From Synechococcus sp. KORDI-52 (GTDB taxonomy: Bacteria; Cyanobacteriota; Cyanobacteriia; PCC-6307; Cyanobiaceae), in the NCBI RefSeq assembly GCF_000737595.1, contig NZ_CP006271.1, positions 1,674,001 through 1,738,000 on the forward strand: a DNA stretch of 64,000 nt, read 5' to 3'. This document shows, piece by piece, positions 8,738-16,500 of the stretch (position 1 is the stretch's first letter; every line of letters starts with the position of its first letter). Both the position numbers and the translations under genes were made by a program. The notes beneath the pieces were generated by a model. That model did no database searches. It worked only from the letters and a program-made list of their open reading frames with translations, and was not told the origin of the DNA.

Positions 8738-9061
8738 ATGATTGGAAATTTTCTCGTTGCTGGTGCTCTCACGATTCCTTACTGGGGGTTCCAGAAAGTC
8801 ACCAATCAGCCCAAGGGCGGTTCAACCCAACGTCGTTGGCGTCTCTTCTCGGCAGCCTTTGGAACCTTCTGTGCTCTTGATCTTGGGTTCGCTGCAATCA
8901 TCGGACAGGCAAGCACGAACCCAAACAAAGGGAGCATTGCCACCCGAGCTGCTGCCCTGCCTGCTGTTTTCTTAATCACCGGATTTGGTACCAAGAAGGT
9001 CTGGATGCGTAAGCACTTCAAGGCGTTCGAAGATCCAACCGAACCCGTTACTCTCAGCTGA
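8738..9061 (+). CDS. Small hypothetical membrane protein
   Basis: A 107-residue frame from ATG 8738. It has hydrophobic stretches MIGNFLVAGALTIPYWGF, LFSAAFGTFCALDLGFAAII and AALPAVFLITGFG, separated by basic loops (QRRWRLF, TKKVWMRKHFKAF), so up to three membrane segments with a basic C-terminal tail. Position, charge distribution and length argue that it is a real gene. A different open frame starting at 8554 overlaps its beginning and is less protein-like. No family recognised. Confidence 0.6.
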   Translation: MIGNFLVAGALTIPYWGFQKVTNQPKGGSTQRRWRLFSAAFGTFCALDLGFAAIIGQASTNPNKGSIATRAAALPAVFLITGFGTKKVWMRKHFKAFEDPTEPVTLS

Positions 9062-9233
9062 ATTTACTACACCTGTATGCATCACATACAGAGCGATGAA
9101 TCGTGTCAACGGTATTACCTCTGTCGAGAGGAATTAAGCAGCTCAAAGTTGGTATCAAACGGATGATCAACTGCGTCGCAGTGGGTTTACGTATTGCAGT
9201 GGCGGAGTACAAAGACTGCAATGTTGCGGGCTT

Positions 9234-9383
9234 TTGATTCTCTCTAGGTTTTTCCTATTGGCATCCGTAGGGGCAACCGTTGCAAGTGTGGCCAACTCCC
9301 GTAAAGACCTTGCCTTGCTCGCGGGCACCTTCCTCTTAGGGCTTGGAGCCATAAAAGCAGTCCTCTCTTTCTTTGGCGTCTAA
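9234..9383 (+). CDS. Putative 49-residue two-helix membrane peptide (TTG start)
   Basis: A 49-residue frame starting at TTG 9234. Two hydrophobic segments (FFLLASVGATVASVA and LALLAGTFLLGLGAIKAVL) flank a short polar turn NSRKD, giving a clean helical hairpin. There is no ATG in frame, so the start is uncertain, and no strong ribosome site is visible. The hydrophobic periodicity makes coincidence less likely. Fits the pattern of very small membrane proteins in this island. Confidence 0.4.
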   Translation: MILSRFFLLASVGATVASVANSRKDLALLAGTFLLGLGAIKAVLSFFGV

Positions 9384-9652
9384 TCCACTGGCCACTGCTT
9401 TCACTCTGTGCCATCGGGTACTTCCGGTGACGCTTTCAAGTCCTTGGGTTCATCTCACGACACGCACCACTTACGGCAGACGACAAGGCATATCGAAGTA
9501 ATCGCATCTGATACCTCCAAGGTGAGCAACGGACCCGTGCCAACCCGCTATCCACCTGTCTTCGCCAGCTTCAAATGTGTTGCATTTGAACCAAACCCAA
9601 AAGCGTTCTCCGCTGCCATCCTTGGCGCGTTAGTCACTTGAGTGATTGATCA

Positions 9653-9811
9653 ATGGACCTTGCCGACTGGTTTCGACTACGCATTTTTCTGTTCGTAGCG
9701 GGTTTTGTCGTCTTGTGCATCGTGTCCCTTTCACCATGGAATATCGAGTGGATGAGCAACGACACCCAGCAGCAGGTTGAAGAGCAACTGGAGCAGGAGC
9801 GTCAGCCCTGA
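9653..9811 (+). CDS. Putative 52-residue single-helix membrane protein
   Basis: ATG 9653 opens 52 codons: a short amphipathic head (MDLADWFRLR), one membrane helix (IFLFVAGFVVLCIVSL), then SPWNIEW and a Gln/Glu-rich tail (QQQVEEQLEQERQP) likely to form a short coiled coil. The organisation is that of a type of small bitopic protein that associates with a partner through the tail. It lies alone with intergenic sequence on both sides. No family recognised. Confidence 0.55.
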   Translation: MDLADWFRLRIFLFVAGFVVLCIVSLSPWNIEWMSNDTQQQVEEQLEQERQP

Positions 9812-10019
9812 TGCCTCCAAGTGATGGCTGATTGGGGCTGTGCAAGACCACCGAACAAAAGAACCGTTGGATGGGTGGTGTTGAGTACCTCATTGGTGGT
9901 AGTGATTCTCAGTTGAAACAGCGATGCTGTGTTCGCGGTGCAAGAACCTCACACATCGCATAATAATCATGCTTTTAAAAGAATCGGCAGAGGTAGTCAG
10001 GTGACCAAAGGTTCTGGGA

Positions 10020-10127
10020 TTGGCCATTGGACTGGGTCTTATCGCTGCACCGCTCACAGGTTGTCTAACCCTTGCATATGTGGGGTACCACGCAGCATTA
10101 GCGGCAGCTACGGAAAAGAAAAGTTAG
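10020..10127 (+). CDS. Putative 35-residue membrane peptide (TTG start)
   Basis: A frame from TTG 10020 encodes MAIGLGLIAAPLTGCLTLAY, then VGYHAALAAATEKKS and stop. One long hydrophobic helix rich in Gly and Ala is followed by a charged tail TEKKS. There is no in-frame ATG; a stop codon lies five codons before the TTG. Reported because it repeats the head-helix-tail layout of its neighbours. A chance frame remains possible. Confidence 0.35.
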   Translation: MAIGLGLIAAPLTGCLTLAYVGYHAALAAATEKKS

Positions 10128-10550
10128 ATCAGGGATTAAGTTTATTTCTCCATCAACCACGATCTTGATAAAATCAACTCTTTCTTGTTATCACCACCGC
10201 TACAATGGTTTGTGCGATGCCAACATGAACCGTCTGTGCTGAAAGTATTTCAGTCTTTGACGTATTTAGGGAGTGCGTTCTGGTGTTAATGAGCCAATCT
10301 TAATGATTGCGTAATTAAATATTAAAGAACACTCGTCGTCATCGAAACTGGTGCAGTTTGTCCAAAGTCATAGCCTGTTCCAGGGCCTCGGAGAGTGGAC
10401 TTGTTCCCGATAAAACTTTCAATCCGTCAGTCATGACGTGATTTTTCTGCACATTTGGATGTGTGACCAAGATCACAAGTTCTGATGACTGGGGTCATCA
10501 CTTGGGTTGTTGATTGCGGAGATCGTGTGTGCATCGAGAGGTTTCAAGCA
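10128..10550. other. AT-rich gene-free stretch
   Basis: About 420 AT-rich bases with no protein-like frame on either strand. It precedes the secreted-protein gene at 10551 and probably holds its promoter. I see no strong hairpin or repeat. Confidence 0.4.
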
Positions 10551-10970
10551 ATGAATGATTTCCTCAGAGGATCCGGCTGTGTTTGTCTCGGTACTCTCGC
10601 TGGTGCAGGCCTGGGTGCGGCGTCGTTTTTCGCCATAGAAGCGGTCTTGCCCACACAAGCCGACGCGGCGCCTGCGCACACCGTTGCCAAAACCAACAAG
10701 CATCAGCCGAAGCTCAGTGCAAGGCAAACCATCCTTGAGGCGAACCGCCACCTGATCGCGAATGGCTGGCATCCCGCGCCGGAAAAAACACCAACGCCGG
10801 AGGACCGGCGTCTGGCCTCTGTTGCGCTCGAAAGCCTTTCGGCCTGTTCCGGCACGGGTGTTGGCTTCTGCATCTTTGATTACCGCCGAGATCTGCAGCG
10901 GCTGTCGGTGGTGACGGTGCCCAGTAAGCCGGGCCGTCCGTCCGTTGGGCGCGTTGACCGTTGGTGGTGA
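10551..10970 (+). CDS. Secreted hypothetical protein
   Basis: A 139-residue protein. ATG 10551 gives MNDFLRGSGCVCLGTLAGAG, a hydrophobic core and then QADAAPAH, a plausible signal-peptidase site after ADA. The mature part has a basic, Ala-rich helix (LSARQTILEANRHLIANGWH), a proline-rich linker and a C-terminal domain with two cysteines (SLSACSGTGVGFCIFDYRRD) that could form a disulfide outside the cytoplasm. An earlier in-frame start at 10485 would hide the signal peptide. A terminator-like hairpin follows. No family recognised, but paired Cys in a small exported protein is common in marine Synechococcus accessory DNA. Confidence 0.65.
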   Translation: MNDFLRGSGCVCLGTLAGAGLGAASFFAIEAVLPTQADAAPAHTVAKTNKHQPKLSARQTILEANRHLIANGWHPAPEKTPTPEDRRLASVALESLSACSGTGVGFCIFDYRRDLQRLSVVTVPSKPGRPSVGRVDRWW

Positions 10971-10983
10971 ACAAGAATTCCTA

Positions 10984-11014
10984 CCTGCCCCAGTCAGAAA
11001 TGGCGGGTTTTTTT
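10984..11014 (+). terminator. Probable rho-independent terminator
   Basis: CCTGCC pairs with GGCGGG (one G-U pair) across a 12-base loop, followed directly by seven Ts. It lies 14 bases after the stop of the secreted-protein gene. Confidence 0.55.
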
Positions 11015-11017
11015 GTT

Positions 11018-11349
11018 GTCCTCTCCCACGAAGGAACACCCATGGCAGTCACACAGGAGTCAGACCACCGAAGCAACCATTGCCCTGTTCCTGACGTCGG
11101 AGCTGGTTGCGCCGTTAAGGACTAACAAGCCGGAAACCCTCAGGCTTTCGCACCTTGGTGGTGTGCAAGACCTTGGGGAATCGTTGGTGGAGTAGCTATT
11201 ACTGGAATCGTATGAACCGTTTCTGCTGGTGGAAGATCAGGACAGGCTCCAGGCCTCGCACCTGGGGGTGATCCCTTAACCATCTGAAGAGGCTGGCTGG
11301 CCTGGTGTAAAAGAAGTATCTGATGTCGAGTCATGAGCTTTACCCCGCC
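11018..11349. other. Stretch with only very short frames
   Basis: About 330 bases. An ATG at 11041 opens 27 codons (MAVTQESDHRSNHCPVPDVG...), and other frames contain short Gly-rich fragments, which could be gene remnants, but nothing can be called a gene. Confidence 0.3.
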
Positions 11350-11667
11350 TCATGAACCCAACCTTCTGAATTCTTCAAGGAGCACCCGATTCAGTCGGTC
11401 ATCGCAACCAACGACCATCTGGGGATAGATGGTTCCCTCTCGGTAGGGGGCATGGGCAACGGAACAGACGTCTTTTGTTACTTGTTCCCATTTCTCGAGG
11501 ATCTCTTGAGGTAACTGCTCCTTGAGCGCTCGTCGTGATTCTTCCAACCCTTTGGATGCGCACCACCGCATTTCAACGGTGTTCTGTCCAGGGCACAGAA
11601 TCTCTGGTTCCGCTGCTCTCACAGAGAAAATTGGGAAAAGCAGCAGGAGAAATAACAGCTTTCTCAT
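11350..11667 (-). CDS. Exported LprI-like (DUF1311) protein
   Basis: A 105-residue protein with a clear signal peptide (MRKLLFLLLLFPIFSVRAAE). The mature part, with Cys in CPGQNTVEMRWCASKGL and further Cys in KDVCSVAHAPYREGTIY and VVGCDDRLNRVL, follows the DUF1311 layout: C-x-T-x2-M-x2-C, a helical stretch, then late cysteines. The family includes the mycobacterial lysozyme inhibitor LprI, so a periplasmic role against lysozyme-like enzymes is possible but unproven. It is on the opposite strand to most nearby frames, as is the secreted protein at 11715. Confidence 0.65.
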   Translation of the reverse strand: MRKLLFLLLLFPIFSVRAAEPEILCPGQNTVEMRWCASKGLEESRRALKEQLPQEILEKWEQVTKDVCSVAHAPYREGTIYPQMVVGCDDRLNRVLLEEFRRLGS

Positions 11668-11714
11668 GTTCGAATGACGACAGCGGTACTTGAATCGATC
11701 AGCCTGATCGACGT

Positions 11715-11975
11715 CTAGCTCCCCTGAAGGGACTGGCTGTGAATAGTCGTCATCGTATTTTTTAGATCGCCAACATCCCGAAGTCCTTCTGCACTAAACC
11801 ACGGAGCATTCTCCCAACTGAACCCCTCGCCAAACGTGTTGTCTGGCGCAGTGATGTACCAGTGACAATTCACGTCGGGAGTATCAACTGAGCACCTGGA
11901 CCAATCCGGATGCCATTGGGGAACTTGGACCCACATCACTGCTGCAAAAACTACGGAGAACAAAGCTTTCAGCAT
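11715..11975 (-). CDS. Small secreted hypothetical protein
   Basis: An 86-residue protein with an N-terminal signal-like segment (MLKALFSVVFAAVMWVQVPQ). The rest is Trp-rich (WHPDWSRC, CHWYITAPD, FSWENAPWFSAEGL) with two cysteines that could pair outside the cytoplasm. Same strand as the LprI-like gene, 47 bases away, so they may be cotranscribed. No family recognised. Confidence 0.55.
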   Translation of the reverse strand: MLKALFSVVFAAVMWVQVPQWHPDWSRCSVDTPDVNCHWYITAPDNTFGEGFSWENAPWFSAEGLRDVGDLKNTMTTIHSQSLQGS

Positions 11976-12475
11976 GGCCTGGGAACTGTGAATGAAACTT
12001 TATACGAATTAGTCTTAGGTTTGGAACCTTGGAATGAGTTAGGTCACCAGGTCAACAAGCGGGAACTGGTCGAGATGGGTCGTCAGGTGTGGCAGATCAG
12101 GTGGTGCAGCTGACGCTGGAGACACACCTGGTCATCAACCCTGTGTGCGGTGATCACAGCCTGTTCACACGTCTGCTGCAGGTTGGAGTTTGCGGGAAGT
12201 CGCCCAGCCTCTGGCGTTGAGAGTTGCACCAGGGGTTCTTCCTGCCGTAGCGGAGGGGAGGCTTATGTTTTCCCCGCTGATCTGGTTGTGAATACTGTGG
12301 AGGAGAGTCCAGGTGGCCTTCGATCCCCGCGTGGCGGCCGGTTTCCCTGCCAGACCCACACCATCACCATGTCCAGCAGATGGTGAGTGGTGGCGCTCTG
12401 CCACAGTTTTTTTTCAGGCGACAGCGTTGCAGCGTTCACGCATCCATGGCTCGTACATGTGTACTTGCTAGATAG
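11976..12475. other. Gene-free stretch
   Basis: About 500 bases without a convincing frame on either strand. Open frames here have random-looking composition. The stretch probably contains the promoters of the divergent genes at 11975 and 12476. Confidence 0.35.
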
Positions 12476-12799
12476 ATGATGCGCGAGGGCTGGCTGATCG
12501 ACCGCGACGACTTCTGGATCTGGCGGTTTCACCGGGACGAGAAGGCATGGATCCAGGCCCCAAAGGCCTTGGTTGATCGGGATGGGACTACGCACGATGC
12601 CCCGCCACTGCTCAAAGAACGCCGATACCTGCGCAAGCAACCTGCCGACCTGCTGTGGCAATCACTCCAGAGTCAAGGCTGGAAACGGTCGCAGACTTGT
12701 GCCTGGGATGTAGCGGTTGAGGTCTGTCACCCTCGCCTGGAGGAGCGCATTCATCAACCCTTCAGCGACGGTGTATTGTCTTTAACTAACAATTCCTGA
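12476..12799 (+). CDS. DUF1651 protein
   Basis: A 107-residue protein with the picocyanobacterial DUF1651 pattern: EGWLIDRDDFWIWRFHRDEK at the start, a central APPLLKERRYLRKQPADLLW and a following LQSQGWKRSQTCAWD. Members are small, of unknown function, and often multicopy in genomic islands of marine Synechococcus. Two ATGs are adjacent (12476 and 12479) and either could be used. It sits alone. Confidence 0.75.
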   Translation: MMREGWLIDRDDFWIWRFHRDEKAWIQAPKALVDRDGTTHDAPPLLKERRYLRKQPADLLWQSLQSQGWKRSQTCAWDVAVEVCHPRLEERIHQPFSDGVLSLTNNS

Positions 12800-12904
12800 G
12801 CTCAATAGTGCCAAGAATTGGATGATGATTTTTGAATTATTGGTGTGACTGAAGCAATAAAAGCCCCCTGCAGCAGGCCTACGGCATCCTCTATATCTCT
12901 CGTC

Positions 12905-13909
12905 TTACTTATTCATCTCATACCTATCCCTCAAACCATACGGCGAACCTTCCCCTAGACAGTAGTAGGGTATGTGGCCTGTTTGGTCAGGTTCACATTG
13001 TCCGTCATGCACCCTCACATCCCGGTTGCTTGGCGGTGCTGTTAAGGCATTGATCACAGGTTGTTGCTGAACTTCCTTGCGCTGTGCTGTTGTGCTGGCA
13101 CCACCAAAACGAACTTTAAGATCTGCTGAAACTCTGGTCTCGAATGCCTCGTCATAGGAGATATTCACTCCTGCTGGTAAGCCATTGCTGATTTCATAGG
13201 CAACTCGTCCAAGCACACCAGAAGCATCAGCCGTACCTAGATCACCATTTTGGTAGTAATAACCAAGTGAAGCATTCAGCTCTGGAGTGATGAAATACCC
13301 CACATCAAGCCCGTAGGTATCCAGTGCACCGCCTTGGTAATACCAGTTCAGTGGTTGCTCGGTATCACCAACAGGAATCAAGGCATAAGCGTTGAAATTT
13401 CAGTCATTGGAAACAGCCTCAGCATTGACTGCGACCTGCTGGAAGAAAGCACTCTTTTCCGTTCCAAACAACGGAATGCCGGTATCGGTTCCACCTGTAT
13501 TCATTGGGCGACTGTCTTAACCAGCATTCAGCCCATACATCCAAGAGCGGTCACCATTGAGCCAGCGGTAACCAAGCCGCGATGAGGTGCTGATTGTGGT
13601 GCCAGCTACCTTGGTGTTGATGACGCTGCTGTTGTTCTCGTAATCAGCGAAGTTGATATTGGCGAGGACATCAAGAAACCAGACACTGTTGTCGCCAACA
13701 GAGAGAGGTAAGAAACCACCAATGCCTGCCTGATTCGGAGTACCCGCTCCTTGCAGCGCACCTTGAAAACCAAAGGTGGGCTTGACCACATCCTTGAGGC
13801 TGATGCTCATCACACCGAGATCATCAGCACTGCCGTCCTGTGCCTTCAAAGGCAGCGGGGCGATGGCAACAACATAAGCCAGTAATCCAAGCGACAGGTG
13901 GCGGAACAT
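12905..13909 (-). pseudogene. Inverse-autotransporter-like beta-barrel gene with two in-frame stops
   Basis: One reading frame carries a signal peptide (MFRHLSLGLLAYVVAIAPLP), then a barrel-like sequence with the hallmark SSRLGYRWLNGDRSWMYGLN-AG, followed by alternating hydrophobic strands (YGLDVGYFITPELNASLGYY, VLGRVAYEISNGLPAGVNIS). This resembles the invasin/intimin-type beta-domain (IAT_beta), which forms an outer-membrane pore. The same frame is broken only by TAA at 13517-13519 (where Tyr is expected after NAG) and TGA at 13400-13402 (where Trp is expected in VSND-x-NFNAYALIP). No frameshift is needed to join the three parts, so the decay is recent. An ATG at 13969 also exists. The last 50 residues look non-barrel. 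Confidence 0.75.
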
Positions 13910-14054
13910 TGGGCTGGCGTCACTGCGCGCATGATTCCAGGCTTTGCTTAATGGTGCTACCCAGCGCAATTGACTGTCGCCATTTCGGCTGAGAAAGCTC
14001 TGGAGGCGTCATCCGAATTGACTACGCAGTCGGGTCCAAGCGTTGACTTGTGGA

Positions 14055-14312
14055 TTAGCTTTGTGACTTGAAACCCTTGGTGGAAGGTTCAGCCTTTTTC
14101 TTTTTCGCAGGCACGCTGATTCGTGTTTCTGCCGGTTCGTCTTTGAAGACCTTGCCTTCTATCCAGACTGTTAATGCATAGACCAGAATCAGTGCAGGAA
14201 CTAGAACAAGCCACTCGTTAGTAAACTCATAAGGAATCTGCCTTACCCCAAATACCGTTAGATATCCAGTAGCAAGCGTCAGAATAAGCCGCCGTATGGT
14301 TCCAGAATTCAA
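14055..14312 (-). CDS. Small hypothetical membrane protein with basic tail
   Basis: An 85-residue protein with two hydrophobic segments (RLILTLATGYLTVFGV and WLVLVPALILVYALTVWI), followed by a charged tail containing a lysine cluster (VPAKKKKAEPSTKGFK). The lysine-rich end is probably cytoplasmic. It is upstream of the barrel pseudogene on the same strand, with about 85 bases between them. No family recognised. Confidence 0.55.
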   Translation of the reverse strand: MNSGTIRRLILTLATGYLTVFGVRQIPYEFTNEWLVLVPALILVYALTVWIEGKVFKDEPAETRISVPAKKKKAEPSTKGFKSQS

Positions 14313-15290
14313 TTGACCTATGCCAGAAATCGAAGTCTATTGGTTGGATCCGTTCTGAACGGCGTTGTTTCAATCTTGTGGTCTTTGCTTTGATGCCATT
14401 CTGTGACCGGTGATGCACCCTGTTGTCCTTCATTGGAGTTATGACAGGAGTGCTCCAGTTGATTTGCACCTCTCCGGAGCGGCGAAGCTACCTTTCGAGG
14501 GTGTGGCTTCGCTTGCTAGCAATTTCTCTTGTTAACTCTGATGCATGTCACGTAATTCACCATCCCAGCATTCCGTAGATCAAAGTGTTTTGGTGATTCT
14601 ATAATTTCCTTCGACCTTATTTTGTTGTGATTTATGTCAAGAGATGATGCGGTAAAATGCATGGTAATTTTCTTTTGTTCGCTTAGGTTGAATTGAGCCT
14701 GTTGTCGCGTGTGCGAGTTGCTGAGGGTGCCTGAGTGAATTCAGCTAGAAGTGACTTTTTCTGGCACCCTGCTTTCAGTGACCTTTTTTTGGTGGTCTAC
14801 TCAGAGTTTTCTTGGCTCCTGGTTCTGTAGTTGCATTTACCTGCATCTGCTCGGCTCTTTTGGGATATATAAAATTCTAACTTCCGGCGTATAGAGTTGA
14901 AAAAATTTGCTGGAACTCTAATACTCTTCCATCCCCTCTTCTCCTCTCATTGAACAAAATAAGGCATAGTTGAACTAACTTCTGTTTCTGTTCAAGGGTG
15001 TTTTGCTCGTGCGCTATAACCATAGTTTTTGTTCAGTGTTATGGGTTTGTGGTGCTAGATGCTCCTCATTTTTGAAAGACTTAGTGCCTTTGCGTGTACC
15101 GCTCTTGCTTGCTGGATAGCACAGATCAAAACGTCTAACGCTGGTTTTTGGCTTCAGTAAGGATTGAAAAAGTCAAGGTTGATCTGGTTGTCAGGTGCAC
15201 GGGCACAACAATCGTCAACAAATCATTTCAAACTTTATTTAGTACCAATCAATTACTATTTTCACAAACTCTGATGGCAGCTACAGAATT
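14313..15290. other. Long AT-rich gene-free stretch with one strong hairpin
   Basis: Nearly 1 kb with no protein-like frame. The composition is distinctly AT-rich from about 14,520 to 15,250. A hairpin with perfect arms GCGAAGC (14482-14488) and GCTTCGC (14506-14512) and an inner ACC/GGT helix sits at the left side and could be a terminator or part of a small RNA. Confidence 0.4.
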
Positions 15291-15470
15291 ATGCTCAGTA
15301 CTCCAGTGCTTGAGGCTGCTGTCTTTGGTGCAGGTTTTTCTCCTGCCTTAAACAGTGACGCATCCTTTGCCGGATTTGATGGTGGAGTTGAAGTGACCAG
15401 CGGTGGCCTGATTACCTATGCCTTTTACACCGCAGTCCTAACAGCCATGGACACCACCCCTGCAGTTTGA
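15291..15470 (+). CDS. Hypothetical 59-residue protein
   Basis: ATG 15291 opens 59 codons, MLSTPVLEAAVFGAGFSPAL followed by a Gly-rich acidic middle (FAGFDGGVEVTSGG) and ITYAFYTAVLTAMDTTPAV. It is mostly small and hydrophobic residues and ends six bases before the next gene, so it probably belongs to the same transcript. It could also be the tail of a longer, lost gene. No family recognised. Confidence 0.45.
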   Translation: MLSTPVLEAAVFGAGFSPALNSDASFAGFDGGVEVTSGGLITYAFYTAVLTAMDTTPAV

Positions 15471-15476
15471 AGTGGA

Positions 15477-15764
15477 ATGATGACCAGAAAAGTACAGAGG
15501 CAACTCATCCTCAATCAAACGTGGTCAGTTACGAAAGGCGCTTTGCCAGCCGTCGTGAACATTGGCTCCCTCCTGGTCCTCTGTCCTTGGCTTGCACTGC
15601 CGGTGACTGTTTCTGGATTCTTTGTGGGTGCTGTCATGACCACGCGTCTGATTTGCAGTGCGATCGATGCTTTGCCCCAGGTTCAGCGTGAAGAGATCAG
15701 AGACAAGGCCCAAGTCTTGGGTGTTGATGTACCTGGCATCACTTCTGGGCATGCAGGAGCCTGA
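15477..15764 (+). CDS. Small hypothetical membrane protein
   Basis: A 95-residue protein with a basic head (MMTRKVQRQLILNQTW) and a central hydrophobic region (VVNIGSLLVLCPWLALPVTV, then SGFFVGAVMTTRLI), likely a membrane hairpin. The C-terminal region (LPQVQREEIRDKAQVLGVDV) is amphipathic. It is tightly placed between the frames at 15291 and 15768 (6 and 3 bases), suggesting a three-gene unit. No family recognised. Confidence 0.6.
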   Translation: MMTRKVQRQLILNQTWSVTKGALPAVVNIGSLLVLCPWLALPVTVSGFFVGAVMTTRLICSAIDALPQVQREEIRDKAQVLGVDVPGITSGHAGA

Positions 15765-15767
15765 CCA

Positions 15768-16223
15768 ATGAAGATCCTGATCGATTCAGCTGCAGTTGTT
15801 GCTGTATTGCTGGCTGTTCTTTCAATCCGCCTCGTCATTCCTGTTTTGAACCTTTTGTATCGAGCAATCGAGGCATGGTTCGTACCAACGGATGAGCCTG
15901 CTCCTGATTCGGTAGCAGTCACTCCAATCAAAAGCACCGCAGTCGGTAAGCCTCGTGCTACTCGTAAGCGACGTACCAGCACTATGAGGCCGCTGCGGTA
16001 CAAGTCCTTACTTCTAATTAATGTGGGGGAGGAAGTACTTCCTTGCTTATTTAAAGCAATAACCTTTCTCCCTTTGTTTCAGTTCTCTAGCTTAAGTGGT
16101 GACCTTTCGATCAAGGTCTTACCTCTATATCTTTGTCACCTAGCAAATGGACAACTGTTCGTTTCGACTTTGGCAGCAAGGCCTCTTCCGCTAAGCGCGT
16201 CAACTGTTGCTCCCTTGCCTTGA
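15768..16223 (+). CDS. Membrane-anchored hypothetical protein, C-terminal end doubtful
   Basis: Starts 3 bases after the preceding stop. The first 75 residues are protein-like: an N-terminal membrane anchor (MKILIDSAAVVAVLLAVLSI and more), then a Pro/Asp-rich linker and a strongly basic patch (GKPRATRKRRTSTMRPLRYK). After residue 80 the frame runs antisense to another plausible small gene (16111-16266) and loses protein character, so a stop may have been lost and the reading frame extended. Confidence 0.5.
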   Translation: MKILIDSAAVVAVLLAVLSIRLVIPVLNLLYRAIEAWFVPTDEPAPDSVAVTPIKSTAVGKPRATRKRRTSTMRPLRYKSLLLINVGEEVLPCLFKAITFLPLFQFSSLSGDLSIKVLPLYLCHLANGQLFVSTLAARPLPLSASTVAPLP

Positions 16224-16266
16224 TTGCTGTTGGCCATCTCCTTTTCTGAATTGTATTGATCACCAT
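16111..16266 (-). CDS. Hypothetical small basic protein
   Basis: A 51-residue frame, MVINTIQKRRWPTAIKAREQ continuing with an amphipathic helix (LTRLAEEALLPKSKR) and a strand-like VVHLLGDKDIEVRP. AAAGGA six bases before ATG 16266 is a good ribosome site. It overlaps the unconvincing end of the opposite-strand frame at 15768. No family recognised. Confidence 0.4.
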   Translation of the reverse strand: MVINTIQKRRWPTAIKAREQQLTRLAEEALLPKSKRTVVHLLGDKDIEVRP

Positions 16267-16500
16267 GATCATTCCTTTAGGTGGACAGTATTTGAGTGGA
16301 TTCATCTGAATCACATTGCTTGTGGAAGCTAACGGCCTTTTTTCTTGGCCTGTGAGCGATCTCAATATTTGTTCAACCAGGTTCAGTCTGCTACAGCATT
16401 TCAGTATCCCGCCATACGTATATGGCTTGCTGTCCCTTTGCGGCTAAAGGCTTTGCCGGTTCATACCGGCTCTTTTCTCTCGTGTCATTCATATCTTCCA

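Noticed and set aside
8554-8880. 108-codon plus-strand frame overlapping the membrane protein at 8738
   Set aside because: Random-looking composition; the 8738 frame has a much better membrane-protein pattern.
10473-11039. 188-codon minus-strand frame opposite the secreted protein
   Set aside because: Composition is Arg/Gly-rich as expected of shadow sequence; the plus strand has a good signal peptide and Cys pair.
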